Shown here in pieces: positions 53,305 through 61,099 of a stretch of DNA of 64,000 nt; position 1 is the stretch's first letter, and the number at the start of each line of letters is the position of its first letter. The stretch is taken from contig JAUIHT010000004.1 of the NCBI GenBank assembly GCA_030432235.1, positions 124,001 through 188,000 of the forward strand. Reading direction: 5' to 3'. Below the pieces are notes generated by a model, which made no database searches, had not been told where the DNA came from, and was given only the letters and a program-made list of their open reading frames with translations. Origin of the DNA: Verrucomicrobiia bacterium. Its GTDB lineage: Bacteria > Verrucomicrobiota > Verrucomicrobiia > Opitutales > Cerasicoccaceae. A program made the position numbers and the translations under genes.

Positions 53305-54165
53305 TTATGGATTATGGAGTTTACGCCAGCTTTCAGCTAACGATTGGTTTGGTAGCCATGAAAGTAATTCTGGCTGGAAAATAGTATCCTGCAATTCAAT
53401 GAGCTCTTCCGTACTAATATCGACAAAAATCGAAGCGGGTAATTCACCTTGAGATAAGACAGCGTCGAAATAATCTCTTACAAATCGCTCAAAAGCACCT
53501 TTGCGAAAATGCCCGGTTTCCTTGATGCTCACCCAAGTCCAAGGCTTCCCAAGCTCACGTCCTTGATAAAAATATGCATAAGAAGGAAACCATCGAGCCC
53601 CGTCGTATTCACCGCAAGCGACAATTCCCGGAGGCGTAATATCGGAAGGCCTGGGCGCATCCCAGAATTGGGCGGAATAGGCCGCCCAGACCTTGATACG
53701 CTCCGGCTTCCATTCAACAAATCGGCTGGCAAACTGCGCTCCGCCGGAGAATCCATAGATGAGAATGGGTTGATTCTCGCCAAAAAAGGCGTTGACCGCA
53801 TCAAGGAGGGCTTTGCCCGAACCCTGATCAGGCCAGTAATAGCCTTCCTTTTCCTCCCCGTACATCAACTCAGGGTCGGAGCTGAAATTCAGGGCAATGA
53901 CCCCGAGATTGTGCTTGTCGGCAAACTCCATCCATGGCTCCTCCCCAAGGAAGTGCGAGCCATCACTGTTCATGCCCGGACAAAGCACTAAAACACCGTC
54001 CACTTCGCCCAACTGAGGGCGAATAGAAACGTCAAAAATGTCCTCTGCTGCAACTGTAGAGGTGGCAAAACAGGTCAGCACTGCTAGACAAGTCACCAAA
54101 ACAAACCCAACCGAATGCATGCTATGTGCATGCCGTGGGTTGTCAATCTGGCTGGTTAGCTTCAT
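53305..54165 (-). CDS. Exported alpha/beta hydrolase
   Basis: A 286-residue protein. The ATG at 54165 is used; ATG 54120 would start directly at the hydrophobic signal (GFVLVTCLAVLTCFATST). ILIYGFSGGAQFAS is the G-x-S-x-G nucleophile elbow, and KETGHFRK provides the His. It resembles the enzyme at 47171 in fold and motif order (esterase/PHB depolymerase-like). It follows the DUF1573 gene by 48 bases and precedes the micropeptide. Confidence 0.85.
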   Translation of the reverse strand: MKLTSQIDNPRHAHSMHSVGFVLVTCLAVLTCFATSTVAAEDIFDVSIRPQLGEVDGVLVLCPGMNSDGSHFLGEEPWMEFADKHNLGVIALNFSSDPELMYGEEKEGYYWPDQGSGKALLDAVNAFFGENQPILIYGFSGGAQFASRFVEWKPERIKVWAAYSAQFWDAPRPSDITPPGIVACGEYDGARWFPSYAYFYQGRELGKPWTWVSIKETGHFRKGAFERFVRDYFDAVLSQGELPASIFVDISTEELIELQDTIFQPELLSWLPNQSLAESWRKLHNP

Positions 54166-54213
54166 CGTTGGTTGCTTGTTAGGTCAGAAAGGGTGAATTC
54201 CGTTCGGCAAAGG

Positions 54214-54912
54214 TCATTTAACAAGAGCGTGGGCGAAGTAGGTACGCTCGAAGCCGTTACCATCAGACGCCGCGATTTTTATAAGTGCCCGCTCTGGGGT
54301 AGCCGTGTCTTTGGGAGACACGAGGATTTCCCGAGTATGTTTCTGTGTCTTATCTAACACTCCGGCCTCATCAGAAACGAGTTCGACAGAAAATCCTTCC
54401 GAGGCTGATTCAACAGAAGTAATTTGAATTCCTAAGGTTTCATTAGTATCGACGAAAATGGATTTAGGCTCCGGCTCGCTGCCCTGACGCCAAAGCAAAA
54501 GACCCGGTTTTAGCGAGAGTAGTTGCGGAATATCTACTCTAATGCCCAGCTTGATTTCCGACTGCCCTAAATCACTTGTATGGACTGTCACCGTCTTCTT
54601 TTGAAATCCTTGGCGACTACCCAGATTGAAAGTACCTGTAATTTCGCCTTCTTCACCCGGCAGATAGACCTTTTTATCCAGCTTAGCCGTAGTACAGCCA
54701 CAACTGGTCTTCACCGATGTGATTTCCACCGGCTGCTCTCCGGCATTCTTAAAGGGAAAGGCAAAATCGACATTTTCCGTGCCGGGGCTAACCGTCTCCT
54801 CAATAGCGGTTTTCTCAAACTGCAACTCTCCCCGAACGAGGGCGACAGTCATCGCTACAAGCAGCGTGACAAGCACACGGACAGAGAACTTAACTGGCGG
54901 AAATGACTTCAT
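54214..54912 (-). CDS. DUF1573 exported protein
   Basis: A 232-residue protein with a signal peptide (SVRVLVTLLVAMTVALVRG). KNAGEQPVEITSVKTSCGCTTA is the DUF1573 signature, an immunoglobulin-like beta sandwich with a SCGCT motif whose Cys pair may be redox active or bind metal. A second sandwich domain follows. It is the first gene of the minus-strand series; three inverted repeats lie in the ~210 bases upstream. DUF1573 proteins often pair with MauE-like proteins, which occurs here about 9 kb downstream in the same direction. Confidence 0.9.
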   Translation of the reverse strand: MKSFPPVKFSVRVLVTLLVAMTVALVRGELQFEKTAIEETVSPGTENVDFAFPFKNAGEQPVEITSVKTSCGCTTAKLDKKVYLPGEEGEITGTFNLGSRQGFQKKTVTVHTSDLGQSEIKLGIRVDIPQLLSLKPGLLLWRQGSEPEPKSIFVDTNETLGIQITSVESASEGFSVELVSDEAGVLDKTQKHTREILVSPKDTATPERALIKIAASDGNGFERTYFAHALVK

Positions 54913-54960
54913 AATTCGATGGCGATCAAAACAGCGGCGATGAAAACGCTACAAAGAACA

Positions 54961-54974
54961 ATTCACAAGTGAAT
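54961..54974. promoter_or_regulatory. Inverted repeat ATTCAC-AA-GTGAAT
   Basis: Six-base arms around two bases, 48 bases upstream of the DUF1573 ATG. The position suits an operator or activator site for the minus-strand series. Regulator unknown. Confidence 0.45.
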
Positions 54975-55039
54975 AATTATCACAAATGCGTTACATAAAC
55001 TTAAAATAGACCAGCATCATGAGTGCCAGTTAGCATTGA

Positions 55040-55053
55040 TTGACATCAGTCAA
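55040..55053. promoter_or_regulatory. TTGAC-N4-GTCAA dyad (CRP/FNR-like form)
   Basis: TTGACATCAGTCAA lies about 128 bases upstream of the DUF1573 start. The arms and 4-base gap match the general form of CRP/FNR-family sites, though FNR prefers TTGAT. The same form occurs at 38290-38303. Confidence 0.4.
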
Positions 55054-55105
55054 AGACAGCAAAAGCCTTCAAACTCGTCTCTTTATGCGATTTTCAGTTT
55101 TTTAA

Positions 55106-55121
55106 TACCTAAATTTAGGTA
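55106..55121. promoter_or_regulatory. Perfect 16-bp palindrome TACCTAAATTTAGGTA
   Basis: A perfect AT-centred palindrome about 194 bases upstream of the DUF1573 ATG. Its symmetry and isolation suggest an operator; no other copy was found by eye. No regulator can be named. Confidence 0.45.
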
Positions 55122-55510
55122 ATGATTTTTAGATTTTTACCCTGGCCCAAGCGACAAAGATTGCGCTGAGTGCTCTTCGCCTATGAGGACGTAGCACAAT
55201 TTTGTAACCTTGCTGGCCAGTTCTGTCCAAAAACCATATCCTAACCTACCGGCCATCGCTTTGGACGGCTCCGCATTAGCCAAGGACTTAAGAAAAGCGA
55301 GCGACTGGACGCTTATGTGGTACTCTTCTGTACAGTTTTTTTCGCGGCATAATAGCACTGAGATGCCAACACGACTGGCGATCTTATCGCGATGGAGATC
55401 GTTCGCGATCTCTGGCTAAAGCTCCAAAAGAGGGTGCTGGTGGGTTCAGGTATTCCGAAGCGGGCGTTGTCACAGAGCCGTCCATACAGAAGGAGAAATT
55501 CTTGGCACGC

Positions 55511-56380
55511 TCACCCAGGCGCTGCTGTTTCATTTTTCAGGGTCGATGGATTGATACCCGTTTTCTGGTGATAGAAGCGTGAAAAATCATGCGAGTGCCT
55601 GTAGCCCATGTCATGGGCGACCATTTTCACCGCATCACCTGACTGCAGGCGCTTCGTCGCCTCGTGTATCTTTCGCTCATTAATGAAGTCCTGAGGCGTG
55701 CGCCCCAAATGCCTGCGAAACAATCTGGCCAGATTGGCAGGGGAAAGTTCCAGCCGGTCGCATAGGTCCGCTACTGGACGCGTGGAGGCATAGTTGTTCT
55801 GTATCCAACCCAGAGCCAGGCGCAAATTCTCCGGTAAGCCCAGGCCAGGCTCAGTCGCTCTGCGTTTTTTGGAGCGAGCCAGTGCGACATCCACATCCGT
55901 CTGTATCTTGCCAATGGCAATCGGGGAATATTTATCCGCTCGTGCGAGCTCGTTACGTGTTGCCCGATGCATGCGCTGGAGCGCCGCAATCGTCTCCGCC
56001 GGAAGTTGCCAGTGCAACCACTGACCACGCCCGGGACGCAGAGAATCAATTCCGGGTGGGGCACGCCAAATCCAACACAGGATTTTTTGCTCAGAACCCG
56101 GGGCAGCGCGCCAGCCCATCATCCGGTCCGGATGAAGGATACAAAAAGTCGAAGGGGTGCAGACAAACTTGCTGCCCTTAAAGCAAAGATGCGCCTCACC
56201 CTTCAGCATAAGAAGGTAGACGTAGCCGGGCTGACGAGCGACCGGAATCGGATCTTCGCCATAGCGACGGCTGCCCCAGGCCAGGTAATGCAAGCCACAG
56301 TTTTCCGGATTTTCCGGAATCCGCCATGGTCGACGCCCACGAGGCGGGTTGAGAAATGTCACATCACCCGAAACAAGCAT
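55511..56380 (-). CDS. AraC-family transcriptional regulator
   Basis: A 289-residue regulator: the N-terminal half is a cupin-like ligand domain (ARQPGYVYLLMLKGEAHLCF, PSTFCILHPDRMMGW), and the C-terminal ~100 residues hold two helix-turn-helix units (VADLCDRLELSPANLARLFRRHLG and AVKMVAHDMGYRHSHDFSRFYHQKTG). It is divergent from the UxaA-type operon with a 70-base intergenic region, so it most likely activates that operon in response to a sugar acid. Confidence 0.92.
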   Translation of the reverse strand: MLVSGDVTFLNPPRGRRPWRIPENPENCGLHYLAWGSRRYGEDPIPVARQPGYVYLLMLKGEAHLCFKGSKFVCTPSTFCILHPDRMMGWRAAPGSEQKILCWIWRAPPGIDSLRPGRGQWLHWQLPAETIAALQRMHRATRNELARADKYSPIAIGKIQTDVDVALARSKKRRATEPGLGLPENLRLALGWIQNNYASTRPVADLCDRLELSPANLARLFRRHLGRTPQDFINERKIHEATKRLQSGDAVKMVAHDMGYRHSHDFSRFYHQKTGINPSTLKNETAAPG

Positions 56381-56450
56381 AATTCATCAATTAAGGAATT
56401 TGCTAGCTTTTTCAAGTGGCATTTCCCATCCCTGCAGTCAGCTTTAGCCT

Positions 56451-56804
56451 ATGGGAATCCTCCAAATGGAAAAGAAAACCAAAGCCATTCAAATACATTG
56501 CGACGACAACGTTGCGACGCTGATCGACGACCTCCCCTCGCCCGGTGCTGTTTCCATCCTGGGCGGCGTTGGCGCTAGAGATGTTATCGGTACGGTTTCT
56601 ATCCAGGCCGGCCATAAAGTCGCCCTCATGCGTATTGCCGAAGGCCAGCCGGTTATGAAATTCGGCATCCCGATCGGGCGAGCCACCCGAACCATCGAGC
56701 CAGGCCAATGGGTCCATCTTCACAACCTTATCAGTAGCCACGATGAACGCTCCGGCACGCTGGATTTGAATACCGGCGTCCCCACGGACAGCGCTTACCG
56801 ATGA
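56451..56804 (+). CDS. uxaA: UxaA-type altronate dehydratase, SAF (N-terminal) subunit
   Basis: A 117-residue protein equal to the SAF domain found at the N-terminus of full-length UxaA (altronate/galactarate dehydratase family): IQIHCDDNVATLIDDLPSPGAV, GHKVALMRIAEGQPVMKFGIPIGRATR, GQWVHLHNLIS. In Escherichia coli both parts are one chain; here they are two genes separated by 9 bases, as in several other bacteria. An in-frame ATG at 56466 is an alternative start. With the next gene it dehydrates a hexonate such as D-altronate to 2-keto-3-deoxygluconate or a similar acid. Confidence 0.88.
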   Translation: MGILQMEKKTKAIQIHCDDNVATLIDDLPSPGAVSILGGVGARDVIGTVSIQAGHKVALMRIAEGQPVMKFGIPIGRATRTIEPGQWVHLHNLISSHDERSGTLDLNTGVPTDSAYR

Positions 56805-56813
56805 CTGTTTTCC

Positions 56814-58058
56814 ATGGGCGAAGATAGCACAAACATGCCGACACAGACTCCAACCGCGCTCACCGAATGGACGGCCTGGCTGCGCCCGGACGGCCGCAAG
56901 GGTATTCGAAACCTGGTACTCGTTATTTATACCGTAGAGTGCGCCCGGTTCGTCGCCCATGAGATTGCGCGAAATGAGCAGGACACACAGGTCATCGGGT
57001 TTTCCGGCTGCTACGACAATGCCTATGCGATTCGGCTGATGCTTGCCCTGGCGCGGCATCCCAATGTCGGAGCCGTGCTCTCAGTCGGCCTCGGCTGTGA
57101 ATACACGCAACCGGGAAAAATCGCGGAAGTCGTCAGGGACTCCGGTCGCCCCGCGGAGCACTTTTTCATTCAGGACCTCGGAGGCACCAGAAAAAGCATC
57201 CAGCAAGGTAAAGAGCTCGTTGCCAAGCTGCGCGATGACATCCGACTGCGCTTCCGCCGTGTAAGCATGACGCCGGGGGACCTGGTGGTCGGCTGTGAAT
57301 GTGGCGGCTCGGACGGCACCAGTGGCCTGGCCGGAAATCCAGTCGTCGGCGCATTCTTTGACAAGCTGGTCGACGCCGGCGGAACCGCCATCTTCGAAGA
57401 GATCGTCGAAATGATCGGGCTCAAACAGGTTATGCATGACCGCGCCGCATCACCAGAGGCCGCTGCCGCTCTCGATGCCGCCTACGAAAAAGCCCTAAGC
57501 TATTGCCAATCCGTCCGCCAGTACTCGACCTCTCCAGGTAACTTCGCGGGAGGGCTAACGACGATCGAGGAAAAGAGCATGGGTGCTTTTGCCAAAAGTG
57601 GCCATCGTCCCATACAGGGTGTTATCAAGGTGGCTGAGCAGCCCCCGGAGCCTGGTCTGTGGCTCCTCGACAGCGTACCGGACCCGCACTTCATGCAGTT
57701 CGGCTATACCAACCCGAACGACACTGAGGGGCTGATGGACCTCATTGCCGCCGGCTCACATGTCATCCTCTTCGTCACTGGGCGTGGCAGCGTGATCGGC
57801 AGCCCCGTTGCACCTTTGATAAAAATCACAGGCAATGCGCAAACCTACCAACGCATGATCGAAGACATGGACTTCGATGCCAGCCCTGTCCTGCACGGTG
57901 AAGCCACTATCGAACAACGGGCGGATGCGTTGATGCAAGAAATCGTCAGCGTGGCTTCGGGTATGGCTTCGAAGCCTGAAAAGCTAGGGCATCGCGAATA
58001 CTTCATCATGTACAAACATCAGGACACGCCAGGCCTCAAGGAGGGTTGTCGTGCCTGA
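56814..58058 (+). CDS. uxaA: UxaA-type altronate dehydratase, catalytic (C-terminal) subunit
   Basis: A 414-residue protein matching the large part of Uxa[14 protein letters not shown]-type start ([21 protein letters not shown]), [27 protein letters not shown] and [21 protein letters not shown]. The conserved Cys and the Cys-Gly-Gly-Ser-Asp block belong to the iron-dependent active site. Its stop overlaps the SDR start by 8 bases, so the three genes form one operon. The substrate may be altronate or a related sugar acid from uronate or hexonate catabolism. Confidence 0.92.
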   Translation: MGEDSTNMPTQTPTALTEWTAWLRPDGRKGIRNLVLVIYTVECARFVAHEIARNEQDTQVIGFSGCYDNAYAIRLMLALARHPNVGAVLSVGLGCEYTQPGKIAEVVRDSGRPAEHFFIQDLGGTRKSIQQGKELVAKLRDDIRLRFRRVSMTPGDLVVGCECGGSDGTSGLAGNPVVGAFFDKLVDAGGTAIFEEIVEMIGLKQVMHDRAASPEAAAALDAAYEKALSYCQSVRQYSTSPGNFAGGLTTIEEKSMGAFAKSGHRPIQGVIKVAEQPPEPGLWLLDSVPDPHFMQFGYTNPNDTEGLMDLIAAGSHVILFVTGRGSVIGSPVAPLIKITGNAQTYQRMIEDMDFDASPVLHGEATIEQRADALMQEIVSVASGMASKPEKLGHREYFIMYKHQDTPGLKEGCRA

Positions 58059-58866
58059 TAGCCAACCAGCAAAAACAAGACTTCTCATGAGCAAAGAAAA
58101 CCTGAAACAAACACCCTTCTCCTTGGCCGGAGAATGCGCACTCATTACCGGAGGCGGCAGTGGACTCGGATATGCCATTGCCCACTGCATGGCACAAGCC
58201 GGGGCCAAGGTCGTTCTTGTCGGACGCCGTGAAGATCAACTGGCGGATGCGGCTAAGGCAATCGGTCAGGCCGCCTCTTTTGTCGTGCATGATGTGAATG
58301 AGCTGGATCGCGCTGAGGACTTGATTGCAAAAGCCAGCGCACAAGCTGGAGGAGAAATCAGTGTGTTGGTCAATAATGCGGGGATACATCTGAAGAAGAC
58401 CATCGAGGAAACGACACCGGAAGCATTCCAATCGGTAATCACAACCCATCTTTGCGCCGCGCATGCACTGAATCGCGCCGTCGTTCCCTCCATGAAGCAA
58501 CGCGGACATGGCTCGATTCTAATGACCGCTTCGATGGCCTCCTTGATGGGCATTCCGCTTGTGGTGGCCTATAGCGCGGCAAAGAGTGCCTACCTCGGGA
58601 TAACACGCTCCATGGCGGCCGAGCTTTCACCCTCAGGGATTCGCGTTAACGCCATCGCACCCGGCTGGATAGAAAGCCCCATGCTGCGCAAAGCCCTGGA
58701 AGGTGATGAGGCCCGGACGCAAAAAATACTGTCGCGCACTCCCATGGCTCGCTTTGGAGAACCCCAGGATATTGGCTGGGCCGCGGTTTATCTTGCCAGC
58801 CCAGCGGCAAAGTTTGTTACCGGCGTCTGCCTGCCAGTGGACGGTGGCGCGAGCATCGGGTTCTAG
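58051..58866 (+). CDS. SDR-family dehydrogenase (sugar-acid type)
   Basis: A 271-residue short-chain dehydrogenase. The GTG at 58051 follows a clear AAGGAGG and overlaps the preceding gene by 8 bases; ATG 58087 is possible. [16 protein letters not shown] binds NAD(P); LVNNAGIH is the structural Asn-Asn-Ala-Gly; the catalytic Ser, Tyr and Lys are in TASMASLMG and AYSAAKSAY. Context with UxaA suggests oxidation or reduction of a hexonate (5-keto-gluconate or fructuronate-like). Confidence 0.92.
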   Translation: MPDSQPAKTRLLMSKENLKQTPFSLAGECALITGGGSGLGYAIAHCMAQAGAKVVLVGRREDQLADAAKAIGQAASFVVHDVNELDRAEDLIAKASAQAGGEISVLVNNAGIHLKKTIEETTPEAFQSVITTHLCAAHALNRAVVPSMKQRGHGSILMTASMASLMGIPLVVAYSAAKSAYLGITRSMAAELSPSGIRVNAIAPGWIESPMLRKALEGDEARTQKILSRTPMARFGEPQDIGWAAVYLASPAAKFVTGVCLPVDGGASIGF

Positions 58867-58978
58867 GGGCAATCGATATTCAAAAACGATCATCCATACT
58901 ATCTGCCAGGCGAGCAGCCTCCACGGCACTGGCGCAGGATGAACTCATTTCAGTCAAAGCGACCGACCGGATCACAAA

Positions 58979-58995
58979 GCGTTAGCAACGCCTTT
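58979..58995. terminator. Weak bidirectional hairpin between converging genes
   Basis: GCGTT-AGC-AACGC flanked by AAA and CTTT lies between the SDR stop and the symporter stop. The stem is only five pairs and the T-run short, so termination is possible but not certain. Confidence 0.35.
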
Positions 58996-61051
58996 AGTCG
59001 TTCTCCTGCAGGTGCTCATCTCCCCGGACGGAACCATCGTCGGCCGCGTTGCGTTGCATGCTTTTGAGGTGGCGAATAAAATCAATCAAATCGCGGACGC
59101 CTCCAATCAGGAACCACACCGTAGCGATGAGTGAGAGCAGAATCGTGATGACGACTTTGAAACCCCACCAATGAATCCAAACCTCGTCGGAGATCCCGAT
59201 TGTCACGGCGGCGATTGAGCCGATGATAAAAATAGCGAACCAGAACAAGGTGAAGCAGGTAGCAAAGAGATATATGAAGCGGTCGCCTCTGGTGAAATCC
59301 TCATTAATGCCCAGGCGACGATAAAGGCGCTCGCGCCAGCCCGCAGGCGCGGGTTGCTCAAACTGCCCGGGCTGCTCCGCCGACCCGGCCGGATGATGCC
59401 CCGCCTGCTCCACAGTGTATTTGCCACGGTGAAGGAGCTTGTCCATGTTTACCGGCGGCCGTTTTGACAAAAGCGAAAACCCGACATACGCAGCGGCAGA
59501 CACCCCTGCGGCGATGAGCGACATCTGAGTGCCGTTGAGCGGAAACGCTTCTGGCAAAGCCTGCAGCCAGGCCACGCCTGGGCTGCTTAGCTTCCAGTCC
59601 GGCAGCAGGTACGGCCAGACAATGTTGCGCAGCACGATGCCCGTTACCGCCAGGATCGAGCCGATAATCATTGCCGCCCAAGCCCCTTCGACCGAACCGC
59701 GTTTCCAGTACAGCCCGCCTAGAATCACCGCGCCAGCCCCTCCGAGGTAAATCGCTCCGGTTATCTGGAAGTACATGTAAATGTATTCGTTAAGCGGGAA
59801 GAGCAGACTGAAGGTGAAGGCGAACGCCGCCACACCGAAGATGGCTCCGCGCAAAAGCCACATGTGCGCCCTGGGGCTGAGCGGTTTTTTGCGCAGCGGC
59901 ATGACCACGTCCTGAATAAAAATCGAGCCCCAGGAGTGCAGGTAAGTATCGTCCGTCGATACCGCTGCCGAGATGATCATCGCCACGAACAACCCCATCA
60001 CGCCCACGGGCAGCAGCTGGGACAAGCCAGCCGGCACCCGCATCTGGCTCTGGATCTGCGGGTTGTCAATCGTCGCCAGCGTAGCCTGTACCGCGTCGGC
60101 CTGAGATGCCAGTTCAGGCAGGTGCAACATCGCAAAGACAAACAGCGGGCACAGCATGGTGAGCAAAAACAGCACCTGGCCCCGAAACATCCCGAGTATG
60201 TTTGCCATGCGCGCCTCGTGCGGGCTCTTCGGCGCGGCGTTGTAGCCCTGCGACCCCTGCCAGGCTTTGAAGCTGTATATGTTGATGATCGCAACCATCA
60301 CAAAGAACGCCGGATTAAACCCCTTCGTGTCGCCCTGTTTGAACGGGTTGATCCTCGATGCCTGCTCCGGCGCCATTTGCAATCCGCTGATCAGCTCCGA
60401 CCAACTGATCTGCGACAGCAAAACAAAGAAGCATATCAGTATCGTGATCTGCACAAACTGCCCTTGGAAAAAATCCGTGATGATGACCGCGATCTGTCCG
60501 CCCGAAAGGGTCAGTGCCAAGGCCATCGACAACAGCAAGAGCATCACCGGCGCAATCGTCGGAATGGAAAAACCCAGCATCTCAAAACTGGGTGGAAGCC
60601 CGCAGAAGTATACCAGGAAACGCGCCGTCACCGCCGGAAAAATACCGTAGTTAAGCACGCCTGAAAAGAAGGCCAACATCCCGGAGAACACACGAAAACG
60701 GCGGCCATAACGCATTTCAAAAAACTGCGCCATCGTCATCGCACGCGTCTCACGGTACCGGTAAATCACAAATCCGGACAGTGCGAGTATCAAGCCAAGT
60801 GGCGCCAGAATTTGTCCCCACCAGGCTCCTGCAAATCCCGACTCGTAAAACTTTTCAAAGTTGGCCGCTATCGTGATCGCCCCCAGGCCCGCCATCCCGT
60901 CCGCCATCGTCAGCAGATAACGCCCCGCACAACGGTTACCCGCCAGGAAATCGGCCACGCTGCGTGTAAGCAGGCGCGTACGTACCGCGATACCTATCAA
61001 AACACACAATAGCCCGGCAATGATCAGCCAGTCTATAAAGTGGAGGTTCAT
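58994..61051 (-). CDS. SSS-family sodium/solute symporter
   Basis: A 685-residue membrane protein with about 14 transmembrane helices. VADFLAGNRCAGRYLLTMADGMAGLGAITI, YRYRETRAMTMAQFFEMRYG and VSTDDTYLHSWGSIFIQDVV fit the solute:sodium symporter family. The ~120-residue extension after the last core helix (KYTVEQAGHHPAG .. LYRRLGINEDFTRGDRFIYL) ends in two more helices, common in Verrucomicrobiota and Planctomycetota. It follows the GH30-like gene by 48 bases on the same strand and probably imports the sugar or sugar acid handled by this module. Confidence 0.92.
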   Translation of the reverse strand: MNLHFIDWLIIAGLLCVLIGIAVRTRLLTRSVADFLAGNRCAGRYLLTMADGMAGLGAITIAANFEKFYESGFAGAWWGQILAPLGLILALSGFVIYRYRETRAMTMAQFFEMRYGRRFRVFSGMLAFFSGVLNYGIFPAVTARFLVYFCGLPPSFEMLGFSIPTIAPVMLLLLSMALALTLSGGQIAVIITDFFQGQFVQITILICFFVLLSQISWSELISGLQMAPEQASRINPFKQGDTKGFNPAFFVMVAIINIYSFKAWQGSQGYNAAPKSPHEARMANILGMFRGQVLFLLTMLCPLFVFAMLHLPELASQADAVQATLATIDNPQIQSQMRVPAGLSQLLPVGVMGLFVAMIISAAVSTDDTYLHSWGSIFIQDVVMPLRKKPLSPRAHMWLLRGAIFGVAAFAFTFSLLFPLNEYIYMYFQITGAIYLGGAGAVILGGLYWKRGSVEGAWAAMIIGSILAVTGIVLRNIVWPYLLPDWKLSSPGVAWLQALPEAFPLNGTQMSLIAAGVSAAAYVGFSLLSKRPPVNMDKLLHRGKYTVEQAGHHPAGSAEQPGQFEQPAPAGWRERLYRRLGINEDFTRGDRFIYLFATCFTLFWFAIFIIGSIAAVTIGISDEVWIHWWGFKVVITILLSLIATVWFLIGGVRDLIDFIRHLKSMQRNAADDGSVRGDEHLQEND

Positions 61052-61099
61052 GTAGTCTGTTCAAACAACTGGGCCTGGGCCGATCTTGAATCGATGTCT

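Larger units (their letters stand above)
54913..55510. other. Long non-coding region between DUF1573 gene and AraC gene
   Basis: No gene is convincing in these 598 bases. It holds three inverted repeats (listed separately), a 7-bp stem with a TTCG loop at 55395-55412 and short open frames with no recognisable motif. AT content is high in the left half and normal in the right. It probably contains the promoter of the DUF1573 series and the 3' end of the AraC transcript. Confidence 0.5.

Noticed and set aside
55137-55419. Possible transposase or small-gene relic
   Set aside because: Translations on both strands show no known motif, and no terminal repeats are seen.
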